DNA from: Paralithodes platypus
Lineage: Eukaryota > Arthropoda > Malacostraca > Decapoda > Lithodidae
NCBI GenBank assembly: GCA_032716605.1
Contig: CM064580.1
Coordinates: forward strand, 39,791,518-39,855,517
Direction of reading: 5' to 3'
DNA length: 64,000 bases
A program made the position numbers and the translations under genes. The stretch's first letter is position 1; the number at the start of each line of letters is the position of its first letter. Below the pieces are notes generated by a model. The model was not told the origin of the DNA. It saw only the letters and a program-made list of their open reading frames with translations, and searched no databases. Shown piece after piece: positions 1 to 8,519 of this stretch.

Positions 1-42
1 TCTTATATCGTTACAAACACCCTCCTGTAATGTAGGTTCTTA
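1..42 (+). pseudogene. Decayed upstream copy of the TPCN1 exon at 192
   Basis: Bases 1-42 repeat the acceptor region at 152-200: both begin TCTTATATCGTT, continue with CAAAC and a C/T-rich run, and reach TGTAGGTTCT or GGTAGGTTCC. The copy loses similarity as soon as coding sequence begins, so it is a truncated duplicate of the 3' splice site and first exon bases, not a usable exon. Confidence 0.5.
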
Positions 43-64
43 AGCTAAATTTATATATCTGTGT

Positions 65-121
65 AACTTTTGCCTTGGGGATTGTGGGGATTGGGCCTGA
101 GTATGTAGATAGATAGATAGA
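65..121 (+). repeat. 3' tail of a SINE-like repeat with TAGA tail
   Basis: The segment reads GGGGATTGGGCCTGAGTATG followed by a short run of TAGA units. The same ending closes many dispersed copies in this window (2655-2748, 4140-4380, 4912-5282 forward; 2126-2515, 5283-5440, 25455-25660, 54890-55040, 60010-60190 reversed). Confidence 0.6.
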
Positions 122-191
122 ACATTTGCCTTTGCATATTCCAGCGTCAATTCTTATATCGTTGCAAACTCCTTCCTCCCTCCCTCGGTAG

Positions 192-374
192 GTTCCTGCG
201 TCAGATCCTGATGTCTGTGCCGCCCATCCTGGAGGTGTTGGGGATCCTGTTGTTCATCCTCATAATCTTCACCACCCTGGGCTTCTATCTCTTCAGCCCC
301 AACCCCCGGGACCCCTACTTCACCTCTTTCAGCCAGGCCTTCGTGTCCCTCTACGTCCTGCTCACCACCGCCAA
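192..374 (+). CDS. TPCN1: Two-pore channel 1, exon for domain I S5 and pore
   Basis: This exon encodes 60 residues running from LRQILMSVPPILEV through the S5 helix (ILLFILIIFTTLGFYLF) and the SPNPRDPYFTSF turret to the pore segment SLYVLLTTA. Two-pore channels are endolysosomal cation channels with two six-helix repeats, and this is S5 to pore of repeat I. The acceptor is CTCGGTAG before 192 and the donor is GTAGGT at 375. The last two bases (AA) join T from the exon at 2975 to make Asn, completing the LLTTANFPDVM filter region. Family identity rests on recalled vertebrate TPC1 similarity. Upstream exons (N-terminus, S1-S4) lie outside the window. Confidence 0.92.
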
Positions 375-390
375 GTAGGTCCTCTTAAAG

Positions 391-512
391 AATTATTATT
401 TTGCTTAAGCGTTGTTTCCACATAGCAATTTTGATAAGTTATTTTGTCTTTTTACTGTGTTCGTCCAAGTTTTGGTTTGTTTATTTTGCAAGTTTTATAC
501 AGGTATTATAAT
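391..512 (-). repeat. Dispersed ~110-bp repeat, reversed copy
   Basis: On the minus strand this reads GTAAAACTTGCAAAATAAAC, then a CCAAAACTTGGACGAACACA-type segment, ending near CTATGTGGAAACAACGC. Related copies occur at 1283, 6600, 6905, 25660, 25893, 50668, 54488, 57288 and 57982. Several lie within about 250 bases of a host exon. No coding capacity or terminal inverted repeat is visible. Confidence 0.7.
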
Positions 513-701
513 TTGTACTGGTATTTTTGCTTTGTCTTCACCCAGCTTAACTATACAGTTTATATATAGTGTATATGTATGTATGTATGTATGTCTCCTT
601 CATACTCATAGAAAAACAAATATTTGCTCCTCGGTGTGATGTTTGTTTATGATTGTAGCCTATTTTGTGGGTAATTGACCACTGCGAGTTTCTGGCTTTA
701 A

Positions 702-1182
702 CCCTCTGTTCCCGGAAGGGCTCTTGAACGCCCATAAAAAAGCATACACGAGCTGCCCGGAAGGGCTCTTAAACACCCATGAGGTCAAAGCCTGTGAGCT
801 TGGTGTGCGAGGCGTCGGTCCGACGCATGTAAACAACAGCCGGCTGGACCGACGCCCCGCATCTCCGGCCACAAGAAGGAGAGCGTCGCTTGTTCGTGTG
901 TGCCTGTATGTTGTTGTTAAGTATCGAAAAGTAGTGTAAAGTGGCTGTTTTTGCCATAAAGTTATCTCCAATGAAATCATCATCACAACTGAACCAGTTG
1001 ACTTAAGAGAGCTCTACTTAACGCCATTCTACAGGTAAATAACACAGCTACGCTTGGGGATGCATGGGAATGCGGGAAGTAGTCAGAATAACAAATATAC
1101 GGTAGCCTAGCCTAGACGTTTTTCGGCCAAAACACCCGGGTTTTGGGGAATATTTATGTAATGCGTAGCCGGGCCTGGAGGG
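702..1182. mobile_element. piggyBac-like non-autonomous element (TTAA flanks)
   Basis: The 481-bp segment is flanked by TTAA at 698-701 and 1183-1186. It starts CCCTCTGTTCCCGG and ends with the near inverse (minus strand CCCTCCAGGCCCGG). TTAA target duplications with CCC...GGG ends are the hallmark of piggyBac transposons. A second copy is at 61854-62322 with the same internal sequence, including a GACGCATGTAAACA-like stretch. No transposase is encoded. Confidence 0.7.
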
Positions 1183-1282
1183 TTAAGGAAGTTGGAGCCG
1201 TAAACATTGATATAAAACAGAAATGCAATAATAATGTAGATTTTTGATGGATAGAAAGTGTGTTGAATTTGGTTTTATGTAT

Positions 1283-1386
1283 TATAATGTAAAACTTGCA
1301 AAATAAACAAACCAAAACTTTAACGAACACAGTAAAATGAAAAAAAATCATCAAAATCGCTATGTGGAAACGCTTAAGCAAAAGCC
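1283..1386 (+). repeat. Dispersed ~110-bp repeat, forward copy
   Basis: Starts AATGTAAAACTTGCAAAATA and ends GGAAACGCTTAAGCAAAAG. It is the same family as the reversed copy at 391-512. Confidence 0.7.
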
Positions 1387-1707
1387 AAAAAATGGATTGA
1401 CCCCCCTACTGCCAACCTAGAGGTTGACAGATTGGGAGCCAAAGCGTCACATTTTTCCTTTGCCCCTCAACTTTCCCTTCATAATTGCTGAGGGGCACAG
1501 GGCCTTGGGTGGGGCTATGGTTTCCAGGCGTTTCCACACCCTCCTCAGCTCCCCACCTTGGAGTGGCTTCGGTCACCCGGGCTTTGTTAGTGGTAAGCAG
1601 GGAAGGTTTTGTGGGGGTGCTCGTTTATGGCCTTGGCCTTGCTCGGGACCTTGGGGCTGCTCGGCCAGACAGCCTGGGGAACAGCAACAACAAAAGCAAC
1701 AAAACAC
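1387..1707. other. No gene recognised
   Basis: A moderately GC-rich stretch around 1490-1700 has short open frames on the plus strand, but none matches a family I recognise. It ends in a CAA-rich segment of the sort found at SINE tails. Confidence 0.4.
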
Positions 1708-2025
1708 ATATAGCACTCACTAACGATAGTGCTATCGGGTAGGTACCTGTCAGCATAGCATGGACAGTTGACCCCTACCAATTTCTACCCTACAAAAAAC
1801 CCACATTTATAGTACAAAATAAATTATGGGTAACATAATGGCAAGCAATTGATACTATCGGCAGTGAATAGATACAATATAATAAAGAATAATAATTGCA
1901 ATATATGAAAAAGCAACAACAGATTTAAACAAAGAGTACTGTTTTAACAAGAACAATGAATTTTAGAAGAAAAAATATGTTGTTATATAAAATAAACAAA
2001 CACAAAAACCTCTAAGCTAATAATA
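1708..2025 (+). repeat. Segment duplicated at 26316-26592
   Basis: It begins TAGCACTCACTAACGATAGT, passes GCTATCGGGTAGGTACCTGT, and ends in an A-rich stretch containing ACAGATTTAAACAAA. It matches 26316-26592 along its length with scattered substitutions and small indels. It lies immediately upstream of the decayed TPCN1 exon copy at 2038, and the other copy ends at the scaffold gap. Confidence 0.75.
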
Positions 2026-2037
2026 ATATTATGATTA

Positions 2038-2125
2038 TGTTCCCGGACATGATGATGCCGCCGTCGTACGTCAAGAGTCGCTGGAGCGCTGCGTTTGTCA
2101 TCACCTTCCTGGCAGTCTGTCTCCA
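2038..2125 (+). pseudogene. TPCN1: Truncated duplicate of TPCN1 exon (domain I pore-S6)
   Basis: Translates as FPDMMMPPSYVKSRWSA followed by FVITFLAVCLH, clearly similar to [16 protein letters not shown] and [11 protein letters not shown] of the real exon at 2975-3074. It has an extra Pro codon, no AG acceptor directly before TTCCCGG, and it is cut by a SINE-like repeat starting near 2126 with no donor site. It is therefore a decayed tandem exon duplicate and not a mutually exclusive exon. The similarity is direct. The order of duplication before SINE insertion is inference. Confidence 0.8.
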
Positions 2126-2515
2126 TCTATCTATCTATTTACTCAGGCCCTATCCCCACTTTTCCTATTTTTTTGTTTTAATTTTCCATTTTTTTTGGGG
2201 GGGGGGCAGGGGGGCGCCCCGACTAAAGACAGAGCAAGAACAGGGACAACACAAAACACAACAAAAAACAATGAACACACAAAAACAAAATACAAATTCA
2301 CACACATCTAGGTCATTCAGGAGAAGACCCAGAGACCAGGATCACCAAGGTTCCTTCAGCACTCCCCCTGCCCGCGACCACCCGGAGAGGTTCCGATCTC
2401 GGCAGGCAGACATTCAGCGGAGCCTAAGCCACAAACCCGCCCACCACACTTCCTGGCGCACCCTTCATATTAATCGTCTCCCCGGGCCAGGCGCCTGATA
2501 GACTATTATCTAATC
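2126..2515 (-). mobile_element. SINE-like repeat, reversed, near full length
   Basis: The tail (CTATCTATCTATTTACTCAG) is at the left. It is followed by GGGG-rich sequence, the AGACAGAGC segment, CACACACATCTAGGTC, CCAGGAGAAGACC-like sequence, and the head near CCAGGCGCCTGATAGACTAT. It corresponds to the forward copy at 4912-5282. A polymerase III box was not identified, so the class is inferred from size, tail and copy number. Confidence 0.65.
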
Positions 2516-2654
2516 CAACTTGCGCCCGACCCCTTCTCCCAAATGACCACGTGTTCACTCATCTATTTACAAGCATTCTCCGTTCATTCCTGTTTCGGTC
2601 TCTACTTTATCATATTTTATAATAACAATAATAATCACAAATAATAATGGGTGA

Positions 2655-2748
2655 CCTAGATGTGTTATGTTGTCCCTGTTTGGGGTCTGTCTCGAGTCGC
2701 CCACCCCCAGCTATGGGGTATGTGCCTGAGTATATAGATAGATAAAAT
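2655..2748 (+). mobile_element. SINE-like repeat, forward, partial
   Basis: Contains GTTGTCCCTGTTTGGGGTCT, CTCGAGTCGCC and a tail of GCCTGAGTATATAGATAGAT. It is the 3' quarter of the TAGA-tailed family. Confidence 0.6.
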
Positions 2749-2756
2749 AATAATGA

Positions 2757-2860
2757 TATGTTTTTTACTACCATGCAGTCCCTGCTCAAGAGCTGGGCTT
2801 GGGTGGATGCCCTGATGATCAGGGACAACAGTGAATAGTTGCCACAGATTGCTATACCGC
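2757..2860 (-). repeat. Body of tRNA-like SINE (family of 58411-58620)
   Basis: Carries ACCATGCAGTCCCTGCTCAA, GAGCTGGGCT and CCCTGATGATCAGGGAC. The reverse complement matches the body of the SINE at 58530-58620. The tRNA-like head is missing here. Confidence 0.6.
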
Positions 2861-2876
2861 GCCGTAATAATAATAT

Positions 2877-2909
<33 letters not shown>

Positions 2910-2965
2910 TTGTAATAATAATAATAATTAAAATAACAATAATAACTGATAGGCCTAATAATAAT
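2877..2965. repeat. AAT-type microsatellite
   Basis: Interrupted run of TAA/AAT units ending about 10 bases before the acceptor of the TPCN1 exon at 2975. Confidence 0.9.
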
Positions 2966-2974
2966 ATGATTCAG

Positions 2975-3074
2975 TTTCCCGGACGTAATGATGCCGTCGT
3001 ACGCCATGAGTCACTGGAGCGCTTCCTTCTTCATCGTCTTCCTGGCCGTCAGTCTCTACTTTATTATGAACTTG
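2975..3074 (+). CDS. TPCN1: Two-pore channel 1, exon for pore end and S6 of domain I
   Basis: Encodes 33 residues: [16 protein letters not shown], then the S6 helix [16 protein letters not shown]. The first base completes the Asn codon of the preceding exon, giving the LLTTANFPDVM pore motif. The acceptor is GATTCAG at 2968-2974 and the donor is GTGAGT at 3075, leaving phase 0. The next TPC1 sequence expected is the LLAVV... cytoplasmic linker and domain II S1-S5, which I could not find anywhere up to 50949. A truncated copy of this exon lies at 2038. Confidence 0.93.
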
Positions 3075-3690
3075 GTGAGTCGGCTTATTATATTTTAGAG
3101 TTGGCTTAGTATATTTTAGAGTCGGCTTATATTTAAGAGTTGATTTGATATATTTTAGAGTTGGCTTATTATATTTTAGAGTTGGCTTATTATATTTTAG
3201 AGTTGGCTTAGTATATTTTAGAGTATATTTAGAGTTGACTAGATAGGGTTGTGTAATGTCTCTGTAGTAAGTGCCAAAATATATACATACATACATACAT
3301 TTTGCAAGTTTTACATTATAATTATTATATTTTAGAGTTGGCTTATTATATTTTAGAGTTGGCTTAGTATATTTTAGAGTTGGCTGCCTTATTATATTTT
3401 AGAGTTGACTTAGTATATTTTAGAGTTGGCTTATTATATTTTAGAGTTGACTTAGTATATTTTAGAGTTGGCTTAGTATATTTTAGAGTTGGCTTATATT
3501 TTAGAGTTGGCTTATTATATTTTAGAGCTGGCTTAGTATATTTTAGAGTCGGCTTATTATATTTTAGAGTTGGCTTAGTATATTTTAGAGTTGGCTTAGT
3601 ATATTTTAGAGTCGGCTTATTATATTTTAGAGTTGGCTTAGTATATTTTAGAGTTGGCTTAGTATATTTTAGAGTCGGCTTATTATATTA
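3075..3690. repeat. Intronic minisatellite, ~21-23-bp unit
   Basis: Two arrays (about 3080-3240 and 3329-3690) repeat TATATTTTAGAGTTGGCTTA with TTATTA or TTAGTA variants. They are separated by a CATA-rich segment and a short piece of the dispersed repeat. The array begins within about 10 bases of the exon donor. The period is divisible or nearly divisible by three, so it reads as a spurious repeated peptide. Confidence 0.9.
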
Positions 3691-3814
3691 TATTTGTTCT
3701 CGTTTACAAATTCTTAGGCACCAATCAAACATGGAGGTAGCCTAGGGTGTCAAACCGGAGCATTTTTTTTTTTTTTTGAAAACTTGCATGAATATAAGAA
3801 ATAGGCCTACATGA

Positions 3815-4500
3815 AAATTAACATGAAATAGCATTGTTTTGGCCATTTTATCACCTAATGATATAATTTGAACTATAAATAATAATATACTGTAAGGAGA
3901 AATACAATAAAATAAAATTAAATAACATTGTTTTGGCCACTTTATCACTTCCAATGACATAATTTGAATGCTAAATCATAATATGAGAATGAATTAAACA
4001 AAAGCAAAACATGAATTAGCTATTGTTGTGGCCATTTTATTACTTCCAAAGACACAATTTCAACTATAAACCATAATATTAGAAGGAATGCAAGAAAATT
4101 AACATGAAACAGTGTTGTTTTGGTCAGTTTATCACTTCCGGGTAGTTGGGGGCCGGGGGAGTGCTGGAGTGACCTTGGTGATCCCTGGTCTCCGGGTCTT
4201 CTCCTGGGTGACCTAGATGTACGCCTACTGTATGTGAATTTGTGTTTTATTTTTGTGTTTTCATTGTGTTTTTTTTGTGTTGTCCCTGTTCAGGCTCTGT
4301 CTCGAATTCCCCCCCCCCCCCCTCTAAAAAAAAAATGGGGATAGGGCCAGAGTAAATAGATAGGCATAGATAGATAGATAGATCACTTCCAAAGGCTTAA
4401 TTTGAACTATAAACCATAATAAGAGAAGGAATACAAGAAATAGCATTGTTTTGGCCATTTTATCTCCCCCAAAGATATAATTTGAACTACTGTATAATCC
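3815..4500. repeat. Tandem repeat, ~100-bp period
   Basis: Units contain CATTGTTTTGGCCATTTTAT, CACTTCCAA, TAATTTGAACTATAAA and AACATGAAAT. Copies begin near 3820, 3918, 4015 and 4110, and one resumes after 4381. A SINE splits the array. Confidence 0.8.
4140..4380 (+). mobile_element. SINE-like insertion with 9-bp target duplication
   Basis: ATCACTTCC occurs on both sides of the element (about 4131-4139 and 4382-4390) and is part of the ~100-bp tandem unit. The insert runs from GGGTAGTTGGGGGCC to a TAGATAGATAGA tail. This is direct evidence that the family moves by target-primed retroposition and that the tail is its 3' end. Confidence 0.8.
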
Positions 4501-4534
4501 ACAATTTTATTGCATACATGTATACGTACAATAA

Positions 4535-4887
4535 TAAAGGAGAGAAGAAAGCTGGATGTGATGATGATGAGCTGCTTGAGGAGTATGTGTGGAGTGACCC
4601 GTAGAGACAGATTGAGAAATGAAGAGATACGTAGGAGAGGGGCAGCAGGAAAATTTGTCGGCCAGAGTGGACAGAAGGGTGATGGTCATGTTGAACGAAT
4701 GGAGGATGTAAGGCTTACAAAGAGAATATGTGAGTCAGATACAAGGGGAGATAGAGGGGTAGGAAGACCCCCATTGAGATGGAGAGAATGTGTAGGACAA
4801 GCATTGTATGATAGAGGAATGACTATAGATCAGGCAAGAGAAGTGGTAATAAATAGGAATGAATGGAGAATGCTAGTGAATAGATGA
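4535..4887 (+). mobile_element. LINE reverse-transcriptase C-terminal fragment
   Basis: The open frame contains MMMSCLRSMCGVTRRDRLRN, then EEIRRR, then a degraded GHVERM motif and GVGRPPLRWRECV. This is the usual region after the RT palm in non-LTR retrotransposons of the FKYLG/GHVERM type. The RT core and endonuclease are absent. Confidence 0.75.
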
Positions 4888-4911
4888 GTGTAAACGTGGT
4901 CTTTTGGGAAA

Positions 4912-5282
4912 GAGGATCATGCGCCAGTTGGACTAGATATAGTCCGTAAGGCGCCTGGCCCAGGGAGCCGGTATATATGAAGGGTGCGCCTAGAATTGTG
5001 GTGGACGGGCTTCTGGTTTCGGCTTCGCTGCATGTCTGCCTGCTGAGACCGGAACCTCACCAGGTGGTCGGGAGCCGGGGGAGTGCTGGAGGGACCTTGG
5101 TGACCCTGGTCTCTGGGTCTTCTCCTGGGTGACCTAGATGTGTGTGAATTTATATTTTGTTTTTGTGTGTTCATTGTTCTCTGTTGTGTTGTCCCTATTC
5201 GGGCTCTGTCTTGAGTCCCCCCCCCCCCAAAAAAAAAAAAAGTAAAGTGGGGAATGGGCCTGAGTAAATACATTAATACATA
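4912..5282 (+). mobile_element. SINE-like repeat, forward, longest copy
   Basis: The head GCGCCAGTTGGACTAGATAT is followed by GGTGCGCCTAGAATT, CTGCATGTCTGCCTGCTGAG, GGGAGTGCTGGAGGGACC, ATTCGGGCTCTGTC, a C/A homopolymer run and GGGCCTGAGTAAATACATT. It is the reference copy for the family. No clear A and B boxes were found in the head. Confidence 0.65.
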
Positions 5283-5440
5283 CCTACATCTATTTGCTCA
5301 GGCCCATTCTCCATTTTTTTTTAAATGGGAGTGGCCGACTCAAGACAGAGCCCGAATATGGAAAAAAAAAAAAAAAAAAAATAATGAACACACAAAAGTG
5401 AAAACACAAATTCATACACATCATCATCATCATCTCCGAC
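5283..5440 (-). mobile_element. SINE-like repeat, reversed, partial
   Basis: Starts CTATTTGCTCAGGCCCATTC and continues with GCCGACTCAAGACAGAGCCC. It abuts the forward copy tail to tail, which gives a large local inverted repeat. Confidence 0.6.
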
Positions 5441-6321
5441 GCCTTGCTTCCCCCTGGGAAACCCCCACTAGAGGATGGCCATGACAGAAACGTCTCCAAG
5501 CTACTTTGTCAAGACATGCCTCCCCTGCCCGTGCCACAATGCCCCTTCCACTACGTGGAAGTTTTTCTTCAATATATTTTTCCACTTTCTTTTCCCATAC
5601 CATAGGTGGTCTTCCACTACTAGCGGTTCCACTCACCTGACTCCCATATATCTTTCTTGGCATTCTGTCTTCATCCATTCTCTGAACATGACCATACCAC
5701 CTCAAAGTACTTCTCTTTATCCACTCAACCACACCACAATCAATGCCCAAAGCCTGCTCTTCCATTCCAAAGGACTCGTACACTTCCCTATTACTTGGCC
5801 CATCTAGCCTATTCATGCCAGCTGCCATTCTGAAAAAGCTCATCTCCACAGCTCTTAGTTTGAAGAGGTCCTCGTCACTTGCTGTACATGTCTCGCTTTC
5901 CATACGAGAGTGTTGGGAGCAGCACACTGTTTCTCAGTGACTTTTTGACTTCCTGGCTAACCATTCTTCCTTTGAGAATACTATCAAGTTCTCCAATCAC
6001 TTTTCTCCCTTGCATTTTTCTCTCTTTTATCTCACTCTCCATTTTACCATATTTGCATAGTACAGCTCCCAAATACTTGAAACTTTCAACCTCTTCTAGT
6101 ACTTCATTTTTCAATTTTATTTTACAACTTTTCTTGTGTTCTTTCTTGATTCTATATTTTTCCTTAAAATCTATAGTTTCATGCATTCTTCTCTCAAACA
6201 CCATTACCTTACATTTCCCTACATTGACCTTTAACTTTCTCTTTTCACATACCCTGTCAAAGTCAGTGACCACTCTCTTCATACACATCTGGGGAAATAT
6301 AATCATAGTCCAAAGAAGCAA
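5430..6321 (-). mobile_element. LINE RT C-terminal half (minus strand)
   Basis: Minus-strand frames read KRKLKVNVGKCKVMVFER, VESFKYLGAVLCKYGKMESE and, in a second frame, WYGHVQRMDEDRMPRKIYGS and GRPPMVWEKKV. These are the thumb and C-terminal domains of a non-LTR retrotransposon. The frames overlap at 5875-5927, so at least one frameshift is present. The fragment starts after the YADD motif and is dead. Confidence 0.8.
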
Positions 6322-6353
6322 GCTTGAACCAAACTCATAAGAATGACACTAAC

Positions 6354-6540
6354 ATCCCAATACGAAGGATCCCTCATGTTTATTGGCGCCTACAATGAGC
6401 GGGATGTCCTTCACATCACCGTCATTGAAATAGTCCAGCGGTGCCTTGGTGATGAGCCGGGAGTCAGCTGCCATGCCGCGCCCTTGCAGCACGGGGGAGG
6501 CACCACGGAAAACAACGTTACCCTTTTGAGTTTCACTTTT
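6354..6540 (-). CDS. Carboxylesterase-like protein, fifth recognised exon
   Basis: Translates in phase 0 as KSETQKGNVVFRGASPVLQG, then RGMAADSRLITKAPLDYFND, then GDVKDIPLIVGANKHEGSFV and LG. The last part matches the alpha/beta-hydrolase carboxylesterase stretch where the catalytic acid normally lies in the DEG/HEG segment. The acceptor is CACTTGCAG (minus strand) and the donor is GTTAGT, leaving phase 1. Further exons carrying the catalytic His and C-terminus are expected to the left but were not seen. Either they lie beyond the window, in which case the first two TPCN1 exons would sit inside an esterase intron, or the gene is truncated. Confidence 0.8.
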
Positions 6541-6599
6541 CTGCAAGTGATGAAGTATGACAGTTCAAGCCTGCTTGAAGCTGGACAATATTATCAATG

Positions 6600-6690
6600 T
6601 AAGTATAAAAATGAACATGTTTTGTCTTTTTACTGTGTTCGTATACATTTTGGTTTGTTTATTTTGCAAGTTTTACATTATAAGTATGCT
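6600..6690 (-). repeat. Dispersed ~110-bp repeat, reversed partial copy
   Basis: Contains TTTTACTGTGTTCG and TTTGGTTTGTTTATTTTGCA. Same family as 391-512. Confidence 0.65.
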
Positions 6691-6904
6691 AGATAAGTCT
6701 GCTTGAAGCTGGACAATACCATCAATAAAATTCTAAAAATGAACAAGAGTCAAATGATTAGTAACTGGCCAAGAATCTGCTGACCCAGGTACAATTCCCA
6801 AATTAGTAAACTGATACCAAGCCAACTAAACTGACTGGCCTATCTATAATGGACATATTGATACTGAGAAACTGGGATTAATAAACTGGTCAAGGTAAGC
6901 TGTG

Positions 6905-7052
6905 GTAATTATAATGTAAAACTTGCAAAATAAACTAACCAAAACTTGGACGAACACAGTAAAAAGACAAAACAACTAATCAAAATCGCTATGTGGAAAC
7001 AACGCTTAAGTAAAATAATAATATATTAATAAAAAAACACAATCCACCACAT
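6905..7052 (+). repeat. Dispersed repeat with extended 3' end
   Basis: Runs from ATAATGTAAAACTTGCAAAA to ACACAATCCACCACATAGGG. The extension after GCTTAAGTAAAATAA is shared with 25893-26150 and 57982-58235. It ends about 17 bases from the esterase exon at 7069, inside the donor-side intron. Confidence 0.7.
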
Positions 7053-7068
7053 AGGGTGATAGACTTAC

Positions 7069-7262
7069 AAAGAACAGGTCCATCTTCTGGGTCATATTGG
7101 CTACATCCATGTCCCTCATACAGACGTACAAGAGGTCGGGGTTCTCCCAATTCTCGCACCCCAAGAACTCGCCCACCACCTTGGCTGATCCAAGTGGATC
7201 TTGATTGTAGGCCCAGTGATCCAGAGCTGTGCCACTCTCACCAATTGCTCCGTGCATCAAAC
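7069..7262 (-). CDS. Carboxylesterase-like protein, fourth recognised exon
   Basis: The 194-nt exon encodes LMHGAIGESGTALDHWAYNQ, DPLGSAKVVGEFLGCENWEN, PDLLYVCMRDMDVANMTQKM and DLFF. In carboxylesterases this segment follows the nucleophile elbow (LFHRAI.QSG.AL.PWA) and includes the Cys of a disulphide loop. The acceptor is AACACTAACAG and the donor GTAAGT. The entering phase is 1 and the leaving phase 0, which fit exons 8295-8406 and 6354-6540. Confidence 0.88.
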
Positions 7263-7439
7263 CTGTTAGTGTTAAATAAGTAAAATAACAACAATGGCAA
7301 ATGAGCGTAATGAGCAAAATCTGTTAAAGAGTATAACTTACTAAATTCACATGCATGTTCCTTTGAATCACATTTTTATCCATTTTATCTCTGGTACAAT
7401 CGTCTGTACTAGTAGATGGTACACAACTTTATCACAAAT

Positions 7440-7765
7440 TTGAGACAGTGAACATAAATTGAGTGGTGGGCAGGATCTGTCGGAGTGAGGGTTGGTGTCC
7501 TCTACTTCCCATAGCCAGTTCTGACTTTACCCTTTTTCATCATTCATATTTCTATCTTTTTTCCTGAGAGTGGTGAAGGCAGTGGGGATATAATGGTGTG
7601 CCTCATGGCTCCCTTGTGTCTTACTCTCACAGCCCACTGGCACAAGTCGGCCTTTCTCTCTCTGGCGTAGGGATGCAGTGACCCCACCGCTTGCCACTTC
7701 GGTGGTGCAGTCAGCCTCTGTAGCAGTTACGGTGATTTCTTGTTACTTCCTTATTGTAGCACAGT
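7440..7765. repeat. Dispersed repeat shared with 53935-54200
   Basis: Both copies contain GGTGTCCTCTACTTCCCATA, CTGAGAGTGGTGAAGGCAGT, TCTTACTCTCACAGCCCACT and GGCACAAGTCGGCCTTTCTC. Class unknown. There are no clear terminal repeats. Confidence 0.7.
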
Positions 7766-7769
7766 TAAG

Positions 7770-8165
7770 GCTGGTGTGGTGCAGATTCGCCAGGTGCAAG
7801 TGCTTCAGGGGACTTTGTTGATTATTGCTGAGACACTGTTAGCGATATACCAACATCAGCTACTGTGATGATATGATAGGGCTGTGTTGTGGCAAGACTG
7901 TATTGTACTGTACTGTACTACAGTACATGCTTTTATTAATTTATTTGGGATGTACTGTATTTGGAGTTGGAGTGAAATTAATAAAATAGATTATACATAA
8001 ATTCATGCAAAATATATATTTTACTAAGTATACTGCTTATGTTTTTCACATTAAAAGGGGGTCTGATTGGTTTATTTTTTGTTTGAAGGGGGTCTAGGGC
8101 TTTTTTGGGTTCAGGGGGGAAACAATAATACTTTGTACAAATAATAAATAAAATATATATAAATA

Positions 8166-8168
<3 letters not shown>
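7770..8168. other. No gene seen
   Basis: AT-rich intronic sequence with short tandem GTACT elements around 7905-7925. Nothing coding is recognised. Confidence 0.5.

Positions 8169-8213
<45 letters not shown>
8169..8213. repeat. AAT microsatellite
   Basis: An uninterrupted run of about 14 AAT/TAA units. Confidence 0.95.
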
Positions 8214-8294
8214 GCGATGGAACAGGTAGTGTTATTGGTGGCATTAAATACAAGTAAAGTACAGTACAGTACTGTATATATAACAAAAACTAAC

Positions 8295-8406
8295 CTTCTG
8301 TTTGAGGCAGTAGCAGCAGCCAGTTGACTGAAGCTGAACCGGAACCTTCCCCAAATATTGTAACTCGATTCTTATCTCCACCAAACCCTTCAATGTTGTC
8401 TTGAAT
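8295..8406 (-). CDS. Carboxylesterase-like protein, nucleophile-elbow exon
   Basis: Encodes IQDNIEGFGGDKNRVTIFGE and GSGSASVNWLLLLPQTE. Active carboxylesterases and cholinesterases have G-E-S-A-G at the elbow after VTIFG. Here the codons GAA GGT TCC GGT give G-E-G-S-G, so the catalytic serine position holds glycine. This suggests a non-catalytic cholinesterase-like protein (as in neuroligin or gliotactin) or a decaying gene. The acceptor is CTCTTACAG and the donor GTTAGT. Everything else in the exon is well preserved. Confidence 0.88.
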
Positions 8407-8519
8407 CTGTAAGAGAGGTGGTCTTCAGAGGCTAATTAAAAAAAAAAAAAAAAACATTGTCTGTAAGTGTCAACATTATCTCCGCTCTAGTCATTAAAAA
8501 CAACCATCTAAATTATTAT

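Noticed and set aside
2038..2125. Mutually exclusive alternative TPCN1 exon
   Set aside because: It has no AG acceptor directly before the frame and no donor, and it is cut by a SINE.
3380..3745. Repeated YFRVGL peptide frame as a structural protein
   Set aside because: It is the translation of the intronic minisatellite, and the unit changes phase and composition with the DNA repeat.
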